From Glebionis coronaria (Eukaryota; Streptophyta; Magnoliopsida; Asterales; Asteraceae): a DNA stretch of 64,000 nt. The first letter of the stretch is position 1. Every line of letters starts with the position of its first letter. Of the stretch, positions 21,367 through 31,735 are shown one piece after another. A program made the translations under genes and the position numbers. The notes below the pieces were generated by a model, which saw only the letters and a list, made by a program, of their open reading frames with translations, had not been told where the DNA came from and made no database searches. The stretch covers positions 211,590,592 through 211,654,591 of the forward strand of contig CM046882.1 of the NCBI GenBank assembly GCA_025667525.1. The letters are read 5' to 3'.

Positions 21367-24300
21367 GTTATCGTTCCAACAATTATCTTGCTCCTCCTGG
21401 TTTCCCTCCTGCAAACCAAAACCAACAACAAAGCTACAACCGAAAAAACCAATCCCAACCTCGTGCTCAAAATCAATATCAATCCCAAAGAAACCCATAC
21501 CCAACTCAAGGAAATTCTCAAGCTCCACCTCTCAATCAACCGATGGCCGTAAACCAAGACGTTGAGACGTTCATGAAGACTAATCGTGAGATGGTGACGA
21601 ATCTTCAAAGTCAATTTGTCAACTTGAAGAATGACATGGTGAAACAAGGGAGCGATATTCGAGCCGAGCTAAGGAATGACATGGCCAAACACAACAATGA
21701 TATTAATGCCAACATGCAAAACTCTTTCAATAATCAAGCTGTTCACCTTCGTGATATGATTGGTTCGCTCATCCAAGGTAATCAACCCTCTTCTTCGGGT
21801 ACTCTTCCGAGTAATACCGTTGCGAATCCAAGGGGGGAGATGAAAGCAATCACCACTCGTAGTGGAAAAGGTTATATGGAACCCGAGCTTCCTACACCTC
21901 CACCCATGATTGTGAACAAGGAAAAAGAGCAACTTTCCTCACCTCCTTCACCTTCTATCCCCATTTCCCCACCACCCGTGGTTGTGAGTGATCCTATTCC
22001 CTTAAAGCCTTCTTCTTCATCCAATATACCTTATCCTTCAAGGTTGAGGAAAGAGAAGCAAAAGAGCAAGGATGATATTCAGGTTTCAAACTTTCTAAAA
22101 ATGTTTAAACAATTGAATTTTAACATCTCCTTTGCCGAGGCTCTCGCTCACATGCCCAAATACGCTAAGATGTTTAAAGATCTTCTAAGTGATAAAGAAA
22201 AGCTTCTTGACATTGCTCAGACCCAACTTAATGAGAACTGCTCCGCAGTGCTCTTAAGGAAATTGCCCACCAAACTTGGTGATCCGGGTCGCTTCTTGAT
22301 TCCTTGCAACTTCCCGGGAGTAGAGAATTGCATGGCCCTAGCCGATCTAGGTGCCAGTATAAACTTAATGCCTTTAAGTGTTTGGAAGCAATTATCTCTC
22401 CCCGAGCTAGTCCCCACCAAAATGACTTTAGAATTAGCCAACCGTACGGTTTCTTATCCAGTGGGGATAGCCGAAGATGTCTTTGTTGGCGTCGATAAAT
22501 TCACTTTCCCGGCGGATTTTGTCGTCGTTGACTACGAGATGGATCCCCGTGTTCCATTAATCGTTGGACGTCCCTTCCTGAGGACCGGTCGCACTCTTAT
22601 TGATGTAGCCGCAGGCGAAATAATCATGAGAGTTGGTGACGATAAAATTGTCTTCAACATGGGTAAGATTTCTAAGCAACCTTATTCATATGAGAGTGTT
22701 AATGCTATTGATGTTCTCGATGAGGCTTGTGAAGAACATTTTCATGATGCTTGCAAAAGTACTCTTCCTTCTCTACCCAATGTTGAGACCGTTGCCTCAA
22801 TTGCTCCAGCATTGACTCCTTTCGGAGAAAGTGACTTGGATGATTTCGAAGCTAGCTTGGGTCCTCTCGATATTAAGTATGATAATTTGTCCACCAATTG
22901 GGATGAAGATATTCGTACTATTGAGAGACTTCTCAATGAGGACCCGCTGTCTCCACCTGCTCCTAAAGAGGTGACTAATGATGATCCATCGTTAGTTTCA
23001 CCATCTATTGAGAATCCTCCTACTCTTGAGCTTAAGGACCTACCCCCTCATCTTGAGTATGTTTTCCTAGAAGACGACGAGAAGCTACCGGTCATCATCG
23101 CTAAGGATCTGAAAGAAGACGAAAAAGCCCGACTTGTCGCTATGTTGAAGAAGCATAAACGAGCTATCGCTTGGAAAATCTCCGACATCCGTGGAATTGA
23201 TCCTAATTTCTGCACACATAAAATTCTCATGGAGGACGACTTTAATGCCACAATTCAAAGTCAACGAAGGGTGAATCCTAAAATACATGAAGTCATCAAA
23301 AAAGAGGTTATCAAACTTCTTGATGCGGGTATGATTTACCCTATTTCGGATTCACCATGGGTTAGTCCAGTCCATTGTGTGCCTAAGAAAGGCGGAATCA
23401 CCGTTGTGACCAATGCAAACAACGAGTTAATTCCTACCCGTCTCGTTACTGGGTGGAGAGTTTGTATAGACTACCGCAAACTCAATGATGCCACGAGAAA
23501 GGATCATTTCCCTCTACCTTTTATGGACCAAATGCTTGAACGTTTAGCGGGTAATGAATATTACTGCTTTCTTGATGGTTTCTCGGGTTATTTTCAAATA
23601 CCCATCGATCCCCAAGATCAAGAGAAGACAACATTCACTTTTCCCTACGGCACATTTGCTTATAAAAGAATGCCTTTTGGCTTATGCAATGCCCCCGGGT
23701 CTTTCCAAAGGTGTATGTTGGCTATCTTCCATGACATGGTTGAGCAAACCATGGAATTCTTCATGGATGATTTCTCGGTCTTTGGGGATTCCTTCTCTTC
23801 TTGCCTTGCCAATTTGGAACGGATGCTTAAGCGGTGGGAAGACACTCGCCTTGTTCTGAATTGGGAAAAATGCCATTTTATGGTCAAAGAAGGCATTGTG
23901 CTAGGCTACAAAATCTCTAAAGCCGGTCTTGAAGTCGACCGTGCTAAAGTTGATGTCATAGCCAAATTACCTCCACCTTCAACCGTGAAGGGTGTGAGAA
24001 GTTTTCTGGGTCATGCGGGCTTCTATCGTCGAGTCATTCAGGATTTCTCTAAAATCGCTCGCCCGATAACCCACCTCTTGGAAAAAGATACTACTTTTAT
24101 CTTTTCTAAAGAGTGTCTCGAAGCATTCAATCTTCTTAAGGATAAGCTAACTAAGGCACCGGTCTTGGTTACCCCTGATTGGGAGCTGCCTTTTGAATTG
24201 ATGTGCGATGCTAGCGACTTTGCTATTGGTGCGGTTTTGGGCCAACGAGTGAATAAACACTTCCAACCAATCCACTACGCTAGCAAAACTATGATAGGGG

Positions 24301-25169
24301 CTCAATTGCATTATACGATAACCGAAAAAGAGCTTTTAGCTGTTGTCTATGCTTTTGAGAAATTTCGCCCCTATCTTGTTTTATCCACCACCATCGTATA
24401 CACGGACCATTCCGCGTTGAAGTACTTGATGACAAAGCATGATGCTAAGCCAAGACTTCTTCGCTGGGTTTTACTCCTTCAAGAATTCAACATTGAAATT
24501 CGTGACAAGAAGGGAGCCGAAAACCTGGCCGCGGATCATCTGAGCAGACTTGAGGATCCATATCAAGGGGATCATCCGAACAAAGAGATAAATGACTCTT
24601 TCCCCCTTGAGACCTTAATGTCTATAAATCTTAATCTTGATGGCACCCCGTGGTTTGCGGACATTGCAAACTACTTAGCGGGTGGTATTCTCATCCAAGG
24701 GTTAACATCCCAACAAAAGAAGAAGTTCTTGAATGATGTTAAGACTTACTTTTGGGATGACCCTTATCTATTCAAACAGTGTGCTGATCTGATTATTCGT
24801 AGATGTGTTGACGGACCGGTAGCTTTTGACATCCTCCAAGCTTGCCACAAAGGACCCACCGGTGGTCACTTTGGTCCCAACTACACCGCTAAGAAAGTGT
24901 TTGATTCTGGATTCTATTGGCCCACCATTTATCGTGACGCTCACGAAATTGTTAAGCATTGTGATGCTTGCCAACGTCAAGGAAAGATCACACATAAGGA
25001 TGAGATGCCTCAAAATTTCATACAGGAATGTGAAATCTTTGACGATGAGGCATCGACTTTATGGGGCCATTTCCATCATCCAAAGGGAACAAGTACATCC
25101 TCGTCGCCGTCGACTACGTCTCTAAATGGGTTGAAGCTAAGGCTCTTCCTACGAATGATGCGAGGGTAG
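21360..25169 (+). CDS. Gypsy-B gag tail, protease, RT, RNase H, integrase N-part
   Basis: This long open frame of about 1269 codons has no clear ATG of its own because it follows the gag frameshift. After a Gln/Asn-rich gag tail comes the aspartic protease with [11 protein letters not shown] (DLGAS at residues 329-333, 22344-22358) and GRPFL. RT has [39 protein letters not shown] and the active site FMDD (23760-23771, about residue 801). RNase H has [14 protein letters not shown] (residue about 948) and [10 protein letters not shown]. The integrase zinc-binding HHCC starts near residue 1160 ([10 protein letters not shown], then CDACQRQGK). A one-base deletion near 25045 shifts the frame just before the first integrase aspartate, so the last 40 or so residues are nonsense. 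The frame is otherwise intact, including all RT catalytic residues. Confidence 0.9.
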   Translation: MLSYRSNNYLAPPGFPPANQNQQQSYNRKNQSQPRAQNQYQSQRNPYPTQGNSQAPPLNQPMAVNQDVETFMKTNREMVTNLQSQFVNLKNDMVKQGSDIRAELRNDMAKHNNDINANMQNSFNNQAVHLRDMIGSLIQGNQPSSSGTLPSNTVANPRGEMKAITTRSGKGYMEPELPTPPPMIVNKEKEQLSSPPSPSIPISPPPVVVSDPIPLKPSSSSNIPYPSRLRKEKQKSKDDIQVSNFLKMFKQLNFNISFAEALAHMPKYAKMFKDLLSDKEKLLDIAQTQLNENCSAVLLRKLPTKLGDPGRFLIPCNFPGVENCMALADLGASINLMPLSVWKQLSLPELVPTKMTLELANRTVSYPVGIAEDVFVGVDKFTFPADFVVVDYEMDPRVPLIVGRPFLRTGRTLIDVAAGEIIMRVGDDKIVFNMGKISKQPYSYESVNAIDVLDEACEEHFHDACKSTLPSLPNVETVASIAPALTPFGESDLDDFEASLGPLDIKYDNLSTNWDEDIRTIERLLNEDPLSPPAPKEVTNDDPSLVSPSIENPPTLELKDLPPHLEYVFLEDDEKLPVIIAKDLKEDEKARLVAMLKKHKRAIAWKISDIRGIDPNFCTHKILMEDDFNATIQSQRRVNPKIHEVIKKEVIKLLDAGMIYPISDSPWVSPVHCVPKKGGITVVTNANNELIPTRLVTGWRVCIDYRKLNDATRKDHFPLPFMDQMLERLAGNEYYCFLDGFSGYFQIPIDPQDQEKTTFTFPYGTFAYKRMPFGLCNAPGSFQRCMLAIFHDMVEQTMEFFMDDFSVFGDSFSSCLANLERMLKRWEDTRLVLNWEKCHFMVKEGIVLGYKISKAGLEVDRAKVDVIAKLPPPSTVKGVRSFLGHAGFYRRVIQDFSKIARPITHLLEKDTTFIFSKECLEAFNLLKDKLTKAPVLVTPDWELPFELMCDASDFAIGAVLGQRVNKHFQPIHYASKTMIGAQLHYTITEKELLAVVYAFEKFRPYLVLSTTIVYTDHSALKYLMTKHDAKPRLLRWVLLLQEFNIEIRDKKGAENLAADHLSRLEDPYQGDHPNKEINDSFPLETLMSINLNLDGTPWFADIANYLAGGILIQGLTSQQKKKFLNDVKTYFWDDPYLFKQCADLIIRRCVDGPVAFDILQACHKGPTGGHFGPNYTAKKVFDSGFYWPTIYRDAHEIVKHCDACQRQGKITHKDEMPQNFIQECEIFDDEASTLWGHFHHPKGTSTSSSPSTTSLNGLKLRLFLRMMRG

Positions 25170-25933
25170 TTGTGAACTTTTTGAAGCAGCTTTTCGCTTG
25201 ATTTGGCGTTCCTCGTGCTATTATCAGTGACCGCGGGACTCATTTTTGCAACGATCAATTTGCAAGAGTCATGGAAAAGTATGGTGTCACTCACCGTCTT
25301 TCCACCGCCTATCATCCCCAAACCAATGGGCAAGCTGAGATTTCCAATCGTGGCTTGAAGAGAATTTTAGAGCGTACTGTGGGAGAGCATCGCGCCGCGT
25401 GGGCCGATAAGTTAGATGATGCTCTGTGGGCTTTTCGTACTGCTTACAAGACCCCGATCGGTTGTACACCTTATCGTCTTGTGTACGGGAAAGCCTGCCA
25501 CCTACCCATCGAGCTTGAACATAAGGCGCACTGGGCCTTGAAGTGGGATAACTTCGACATCAACAAAGCCGGTGATCATCGCAAGGTTCAACTCAACGAG
25601 CTCAATGAACTGAGGAATGAAGCTTATGAGAACTCGCTGATCTACAAGGAGAAGACGAAGATGATCCATGATGCTAAAATCAAGAACCGAGAGTTCCACG
25701 TTGGTGATCAAGTCTTACTCTTTAACTCTCGGTTGAAGATCTTCTCTGGCAAGTTGAAGAGCCGCTGGTTTGGTCCATTCACCGTCGCCAAAGTCTTTCC
25801 TTATGGGACCATTGAGCTTTCTCAGCCGAATGGACCCAATTTTAAGGTGAATGGCCAGCGTCTGAAGCTGTAATTTGGTGAGGACATCTCTCAGGAGATG
25901 ATTCCATCCCTCACCACGTTCCCCATGAACTAA
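25046..25933 (+). pseudogene. Gypsy-B integrase catalytic core and C-terminus
   Basis: After the shift near 25045 the integrase core continues in the next frame. The first catalytic Asp is at 25055-25057, before FMGPF-like sequence; the second is at 25229-25231 in ISDRGTHF; the Glu is at 25337-25339 in [12 protein letters not shown] at 25199-25201 lies between the first two catalytic residues. The open part from 25271 ends at a TAA (25871-25873), where the Gypsy-D remnant has a Tyr codon, and the homologous frame ends 20 codons later at 25933. The C-terminal part has [17 protein letters not shown] and [15 protein letters not shown], conserved in Gypsy-D and Gypsy-E. No chromodomain follows. 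Function lost as it stands. Confidence 0.85.
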
Positions 25934-27969
25934 AATTGGGTCGAGTCAGGCTCATGACTCGGTAATAAAAAACAAGCGCTTCTCGGGAGGCAACCCGTGT
26001 TTTATCCTTTACAGCTTTCATAATAAGTGTAGGGGGAGCCCTGCATATGTTTGTTGTCTTGTTTCTTGTCCTGTGCAGGGATTAAAGCTTCAGAGAGCAT
26101 CTTGATGACTTTTGACGAACCGTGAGACCGTGTTCCTATCTTCTCGGTTCTATCCTAAACTCTTGTGATTCAATATTTCATATTTTATATGTTCACATTG
26201 AATTCACTTTAGTTGTCCCTTCCTTAGCAAGATTTAAACACAGTGCACAATGTCCTAAGTGTAGGGGAGTTTACTCCCACATGCTTAAACATTGAGGACA
26301 ATGTTTATCTCAAGTGTAGGGGGGACTTCTATCGAAGTAAGTGGTCTTTTCCATGAATTTGCCCTCATTTTAACCGGAAAATTTGATTTTTCGACATTTT
26401 TCAAAATTTTTAATCTATTTTGGCCTAGTTGTATAGTTGTATTTGCCTTTGTTATGTTTATTTTCTCTCCATTGCTAGAATAGTATTTTCAATAAAGTGG
26501 TTTTAGATTTTTCTTAGTCGTGAACATTTTGACTCAACCCGAGTTTACTTACCTAAGTTTACTCTAGCTAGTATCCTTAACGTGTTTAAGTCAAGTTTTG
26601 CTAGGCTTTTATATAGGGAGCTATAAAATGCGAAAGTCTTAACTCTCACGGGTTAAGAACAAGAACTTTTCGCAAGTTCCTATAATCGATCCTAGAGAGT
26701 CGTTTATCAAGGGAACTTTAAAACGCAATTTCTAAACTTGAAAAAGTCTAAGAATTTGCAAGATCCTATAGGCGACTCGAAAACCCAAAACTTTGATTTA
26801 ATAGGCTAAGCATCCACGAGTCTCATTCCTTGAAATTTTAAATTGTGGAGAACGAGAGATGATAGAGTCAATTATAAGTTCGGTATTCTTTCGTGAATTT
26901 ATGTGAGTTAATTATGAGCCTATTCTCCCTCCGCTTGTTAATAAATTTATCTGCTACCAAATAAGGTTGTACGATTTAAAAGGTTACTTAGCTTCTAGCC
27001 CCAAATCGTTTAAAAGTTGCTCGGTACGGATTAGAGTTCATAGCCAAGGCATAACTTATTGAAGCGGGATGCGAAGATTGGCGAGTCCGAAAAGGCCCTA
27101 ACAAGGCATGAGGGCTACATTTTGTTGCTAAAGATCCAAAAGTGATGTGAAGAATCATTTGTCGAAAATCAATATGAAGGATCGAGACACACGACGAAAA
27201 GCAAGAACTCCCCAAAAGTCATGGAGAAATCTATCCGAAAAGACCCTAACAAGGTATGAGGATAAATAGATCCAAGTCCTAAAAAGGAGGCGGATCGTTG
27301 TATATCAAAGTCCAAAATAAAGATTGGAGAAAAATGAAGAAGTCGTGGTCCAAAGATGAAGAATCTCTCAAAACTTCAAGTGAAGAAATTCCTATTATGA
27401 AGAGAAGACCATTATTTCAAGAACGTCTCTCAAGATTCGAAGTATGAAGTCCCTACCAAATATCGGTCCGAGAAAGGTCTCAAATCGCGAAGCGAGTTAT
27501 GCCAAGATATGAACTTTATGAGGTCCCGAGAAGCAGTTTTAAAAGATTTGGTCCTTTAGCTAACTATTGATTAAATCATTCACCTTATTTTCAGACTAAA
27601 TAACTATCGAAATAAGTCAAACAATGCATCCTTGTGATCATTCAAGACAAAAATAAAATATAAGAGATACACCTAGGAATAAGGGAGTCTAAGTGAATAA
27701 TTGGCCCACATGAGTTCGTGATAGTTTGCTAACTTATAATAACAATGATCTCAATTTTAAGCTTGGTATGGGGAACGTGAAACTTGAGGATGATAAACGT
27801 TCATGGCCGCCAAAACCCAATGTAAGTTTTTAATTTCTTTACTTATTTCTGTCTTTTACGTTTAGTATTTAATAAAGGCCAAGGTGGGTTATTTATGATG
27901 GGAAATGTAAACCGTGCTTAAAATTAATGCATTGCATGAGGGCATTGCAATGGTCAAGTGTAGGGGATT
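25934..27969 (+). other. Gypsy-B 3' UTR with four polypurine-like motifs
   Basis: No ORF of note and no envelope-like gene. It holds AAGTGTAGGGG motifs at 26025-26036, 26257-26268, 26312-26324 and finally 27956-27967, which is the real polypurine tract before the LTR. Between the second and third is a perfect hairpin AAACATTG-agga-CAATGTTT (26287-26306). Two copies of a CCCTAACAAGGYATGAGG-type repeat occur near 27095 and 27235. This order is kept in Gypsy-C, D and E. Confidence 0.8.
27956..27969 (+). other. Gypsy-B polypurine tract
   Basis: AAGTGTAGGGGATT directly precedes the 3' LTR start TAATAAGTG at 27970. The same sequence precedes the LTRs at 35190 and 40547. Confidence 0.8.
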
Positions 27970-29742
27970 TAATAAGTGTGAAAACACTTATCCTTTTACC
28001 ACTTATTTCCAATAATAACAAGACCAAAACGTGTGATTTATGTCGTAAAAGTCGGAATTATGCGTGGTTTGTGTTTTTATTGTGTTTTAGGACCAAAATA
28101 TTAAAAAGGAAGAAAACACGGGCTTTTATTGAAGAAAACGGGAAAAGACGAAGTCAAAAGATCAAGAGTGCAAAAAGAACGGAAGTCCAAGGCCTATTCT
28201 GAAGATTTATCGAAGAAAAAGTCAAAAGACGGAAGTTTAACGAAGTCGAAGAACTTAAGTCTAATAGAAGAAGAAAATTAAAAGACAAGTTCAAATCCCG
28301 AGACGACAAAGACGAAGAATTAAAGTCGAGTCGAGAAGAAGGCAAGAAAGAAGATGCAACACATGCACTCCTTCCACCTTCCCTATAAATACCTTCCTAA
28401 TAGTCATTAGGAAGGGAGTTAGAGTTTTTAGTTAATTTTCACTTTTTCTTAGTTTTCTCTAGTTTTAGAGAGAGAAAGTCTTAAACTTTCTCTCACTAAA
28501 TTTCATCTTTTTCTTAATCTTTCAAAGATTAAACACTTTGTATTGCTTATTTTTATTAATCAAGTTTATTTTAAGCTTTTTATCCTTAATCTCATTCTAC
28601 TTTTCTTTGATTTAAGATTGATTTTGGTGCGATTATCATGTGATCCGTGTTGTTCTAATTGATTTCGTGCTTAAAAAGTTAATCTTTTGATCATTTCATA
28701 AGTTTTCATTTGATTAAGCTTTAAGACTTTTGTGCTTATTGGCTTATTTTTATGATTAGCTTATTTACTTTATAGAAATCTTCTTTAAAAAGTTTATGTT
28801 TTTGTTGTTTGATCTAAAAAGTTGCTTATTTTCGAGTTGAATAAGTTGAGATAAGTGCTTATTTGATTTGGTTTTGTCATTGATTCGGGTTGGTTTTGGT
28901 ATTAGCTTATTAAAGTTAGCTTATTACCTAGCTTAACCTTTTTTCCATAATTTTCGGAAAGGGTTGTAAAACCCCTTTACGATTGGCTTTTTCCGACCGT
29001 ATACACCACCTTAACCGATTTCCTTAATTTTAGAGAAGGGTTTAAAACCCCTTTCCGATCTACATTCCGAGCAGCCCCCAATTCCCCTTTCCGATTTGCA
29101 GGCTATTCCGACCAGCTTTACCATCCCTCATTCCGATTGAGTCCAATCGGATTAGGGTTTTGTCTTTCCGATTGGTCCATTGTTTGCCTATTCCGATTGA
29201 TAGATTTGCTTGATAATCCTATTAGAACCTCATTTGTGCATTCCGATTGGCAGTCTTGATTTAGTATTCCGATTGGGTGCATTTGTAGTATTCCGACGGT
29301 GAGTCTTTGGCTTATTCCGACTGCCCCTTGTCCCTGTTATTCCGATTGGGTGTTTTACCCCTATTCCGATCAACCGATCGGAATACATTCCGATCGGGCC
29401 TCTTTTGGCTTGTTTTGGTTTCTTTCGATCTTACTTTCTTATAGTACTTTATTTTTTTTTCAGAAAATTTTCCAAGTGTTAATTTTATTAAGTGTCCTAG
29501 TTCTTTTCCATTGTTACCTTTATGTTTATGAGCATTTATTTTTACTTGTCATTTAGTATTAATCTTTTAAATTCCATTTTACTCAACGACACTTAAATTT
29601 CTTGCCAATAGTATTAGATAAACAAACCAAACCATTCTCTTGATTCACCAAAAGATAATTGAGTCGCACTTAAGACCGGTTTTCAATTCGAAAAGATTCG
29701 GTTTAACGAAATTATTTTATACAAGGGTAAAACCAAGTATTA
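27970..29742 (+). repeat. Gypsy-B 3' LTR
   Basis: Nearly identical to 18283-20066, with the same TAATAAGTG...GTATTA ends, TATA palindrome and ATTCCGAT array. It lacks the 10-base duplication. The block at 29696-29710 differs from the 5' LTR in most positions although sequence on both sides is the same. Confidence 0.9.
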
Positions 29743-30851
29743 TCATCCTTGTATTTGGATTTCATTAATCACAAGTACAAGTTAAGCTTATTGTTCATTA
29801 ATCTCTTTCTACCTTTCTTGATTTTGGTTTACCTTTGATCCGAAATGTTAATGATCCGTGATTGATTTTGATGTTTAAGTGATTAAAAAGCTCATCTTTT
29901 TATTCCTACATAAGTTCTTATACGTTTGAGCTTTAAGATGTTTGTGCTTATTGGCTTATTCGTATGTTTAGCTTATTTACTTTTAAGCTTTCTTAAAAGT
30001 TTTATCGTTTTAAAGTTCGTGTTATAAAGTTCACGTGTTTAGATTCCAAAAGTTGTCAAATTTGTGCTTAATTACTCTTGTCTAAAAGTTGGTAAGTGCT
30101 TATTGGTTTAACTGCTTATTCGTTGCAGCTTTAGTTACTCTTTGTTTTCTATTGCGATCTTATGAGGGTTTTCCTTGGTTACGATCTCTGGATACGATCG
30201 AATTGACTGCGATCATTGTTCTTTCTTTGGCTACGATCCACTCCACGATCACTCATTGTGATCTGTGGGTGCGATCGTGTTACGATCTCTGGGTATGATC
30301 GCATTGATTGCGATCATTGTGTCACGATCACAGGCCACGATCAAAGACCACGATCCACATTTTGTGATCGTGGTTGCGATCAGTGAGTGTGATCCCTATA
30401 CTACGATCTAGGCTGCGATCGAGTGCTACGATCTGAGTACGATCCACCACTGCGATCCATCTTGCAATTTGAGTACGATCGCATTGCGATCTACTTTGGC
30501 TTTTGTTTTTATTTTTCTTAGTTTTTAAATTATACTTTTCCCACCTTTTTACTTAGTTTATTTTAAACAAGTTTTCAAGTTTTTAATCATTTACGTTTTA
30601 ATTTCCAAAAATTGCACGCTTCCCGAAATCTCCATTTTTACCAAGTATTTTTCTAGTAATTTTTAGGTTAATTTTTAAAGCTTTAATTTTACTCAACAAC
30701 ATTTCCACATTTGCTTTTAATTTTAAAATAGAAAATCAACTTCCCCTTTTAGTGACCATTACCGACTATTCCACCATTAACCGTGATCAATTCGATTAGA
30801 TACCGAGAACGATATCGAGTACACAAACGCTAAGCAAAAAGTCATGTATTA
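29743..30851 (+). repeat. Gypsy LTR fragment with CGATC motif array
   Basis: It starts in the R region (CTTGTATTTGG against CTTTGTATTG of Gypsy-B) and shares AATCTCTTTCTACCTTTCTT and GTGCTTATTGGCTTATT with the 1-1397 fragment. It ends CATGTATTA at 30851. The U3 part is missing because Gypsy-B lies to the left. No primer site follows: the next bases are inside gag. Confidence 0.75.
30145..30490 (+). repeat. Array of TACGATC/TGCGATC motifs
   Basis: More than twenty CGATC-cored motifs (ACGATCT, GCGATCA, GCGATCG and similar) are spread over about 345 bases with 5 to 15 bases between them. Position in the LTR corresponds to the ATTCCGAT arrays of the other gypsy LTRs, but the motif is a different version (GATC-type). 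Confidence 0.75.
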
Positions 30852-31735
30852 GACCACATTCATATTTTAATTGTGACAAGGTTTACAATCAACAACAACA
30901 AGTTTGTGCTTATAACACCAATGCCAATGAAAGGGTTCACTATAAACCAAACGTTGATGTTAACCATTTCTCTTATAAGAGTACTAACTATTTGGCTCCC
31001 CCGGGTTTTGTAGCTCCACAAAGACCACCCCCACCCGCCCAAAATACCAAATACCAAAATAGGAACCAAGGTCCTCAAATGGGTAATTTTCAAGGGAATG
31101 AAAATCAAGGGAATTTTAATAGTCAAAATCAAGGGTTTCAAAATAATAACTTCAACCAAGGTTTTCATAATAACAACGGTTTTCAACCTCAATATCAAAA
31201 CCAAGGTTTTCCTAATCAAGGGGTTAACAATCAAGGGTCTAATCAAATGAACATGTATAATCCACAAATGGACTTGGTTCTACAAAAATTGACCGAACAT
31301 GAGAGAACTCTGAAACAAATGCAAGAGTCCACCGATAGGAAGTTCGTGCAAATGTTGCAAGCCCTTAGACCCCAAGGAGCCTTACCTTCTAATATCGAGA
31401 TTAACCCTCGTGCTAATGTGAGTGCTATCACTACTCGAAGTGGAGCCACTTTAGTGGGACCTTCCATCTCTTCGCCCATAATGGAGAGACAAGGCCCGGA
31501 GGTCATAATGAGTAATCCTACTCCCCCTTCGGTGATTCCTCCCACTACCACTCCTAGTACTAGTTCTCCATTGCCCAAAGAGCCCAACCCTAAGGTTGTT
31601 CAAGAAGCGAGTCCTTCTCCTTCTCAACCTTCACCATCTAAACCCAATATCTCTTATCCCTCTAGATTGGACAAGGCTAAAGTGCTCACCAAAGATGACG
31701 TTCATGTTTCCAACTTTTTGAAAATGATTTCCTAA
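30852..31735 (+). pseudogene. Gypsy-C gag C-terminal part
   Basis: The frame opens inside the zinc knuckle: the first codons read PHSYFNC, equal to the second half of the Gypsy-B knuckle PHYYNDC. It continues with [13 protein letters not shown], then a Gln/Asn/Gly/Phe-rich low-complexity segment (residues about 60-130), then VSAITTRSGATL and ISYPSRLDKAKV. It ends at TAA 31733-31735 in the conserved NFLKM segment. The same frame goes on without shift into protease, so a single nonsense codon separates them. The N-terminal gag core and leader are deleted. Confidence 0.85.

Larger units (their letters stand above)
18283..29742 (+). mobile_element. Gypsy-B: near-complete Athila-like Ty3/gypsy element
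   Basis: It has two nearly identical LTRs (18283-20066 and 27970-29742), a primer site, gag, protease, RT, RNase H, integrase, a 2-kb 3' UTR and a polypurine tract. Gag-PR-RT-RH-IN order and the FMDD active site fit Ty3/gypsy; the tRNA-Asp-like primer site and absence of a chromodomain after integrase fit the Athila group. The close LTR match means it is the youngest element after possibly Gypsy-E. Four lesions break the coding region. No matching 5-bp target duplication is seen: AGTCC on the left, TCATC on the right. The flanks have therefore been rearranged since insertion. Confidence 0.9.

Noticed and set aside
21079..21528. 149-codon minus ORF under Gypsy-B gag
   Set aside because: It is the antisense shadow of gag and the gag tail, which have clear domain motifs on the plus strand.
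25934..27969. Envelope-like gene in the Gypsy-B 3' region, as in some Athila elements
   Set aside because: No ORF above about 90 codons and no signal or membrane pattern that is shared between elements.
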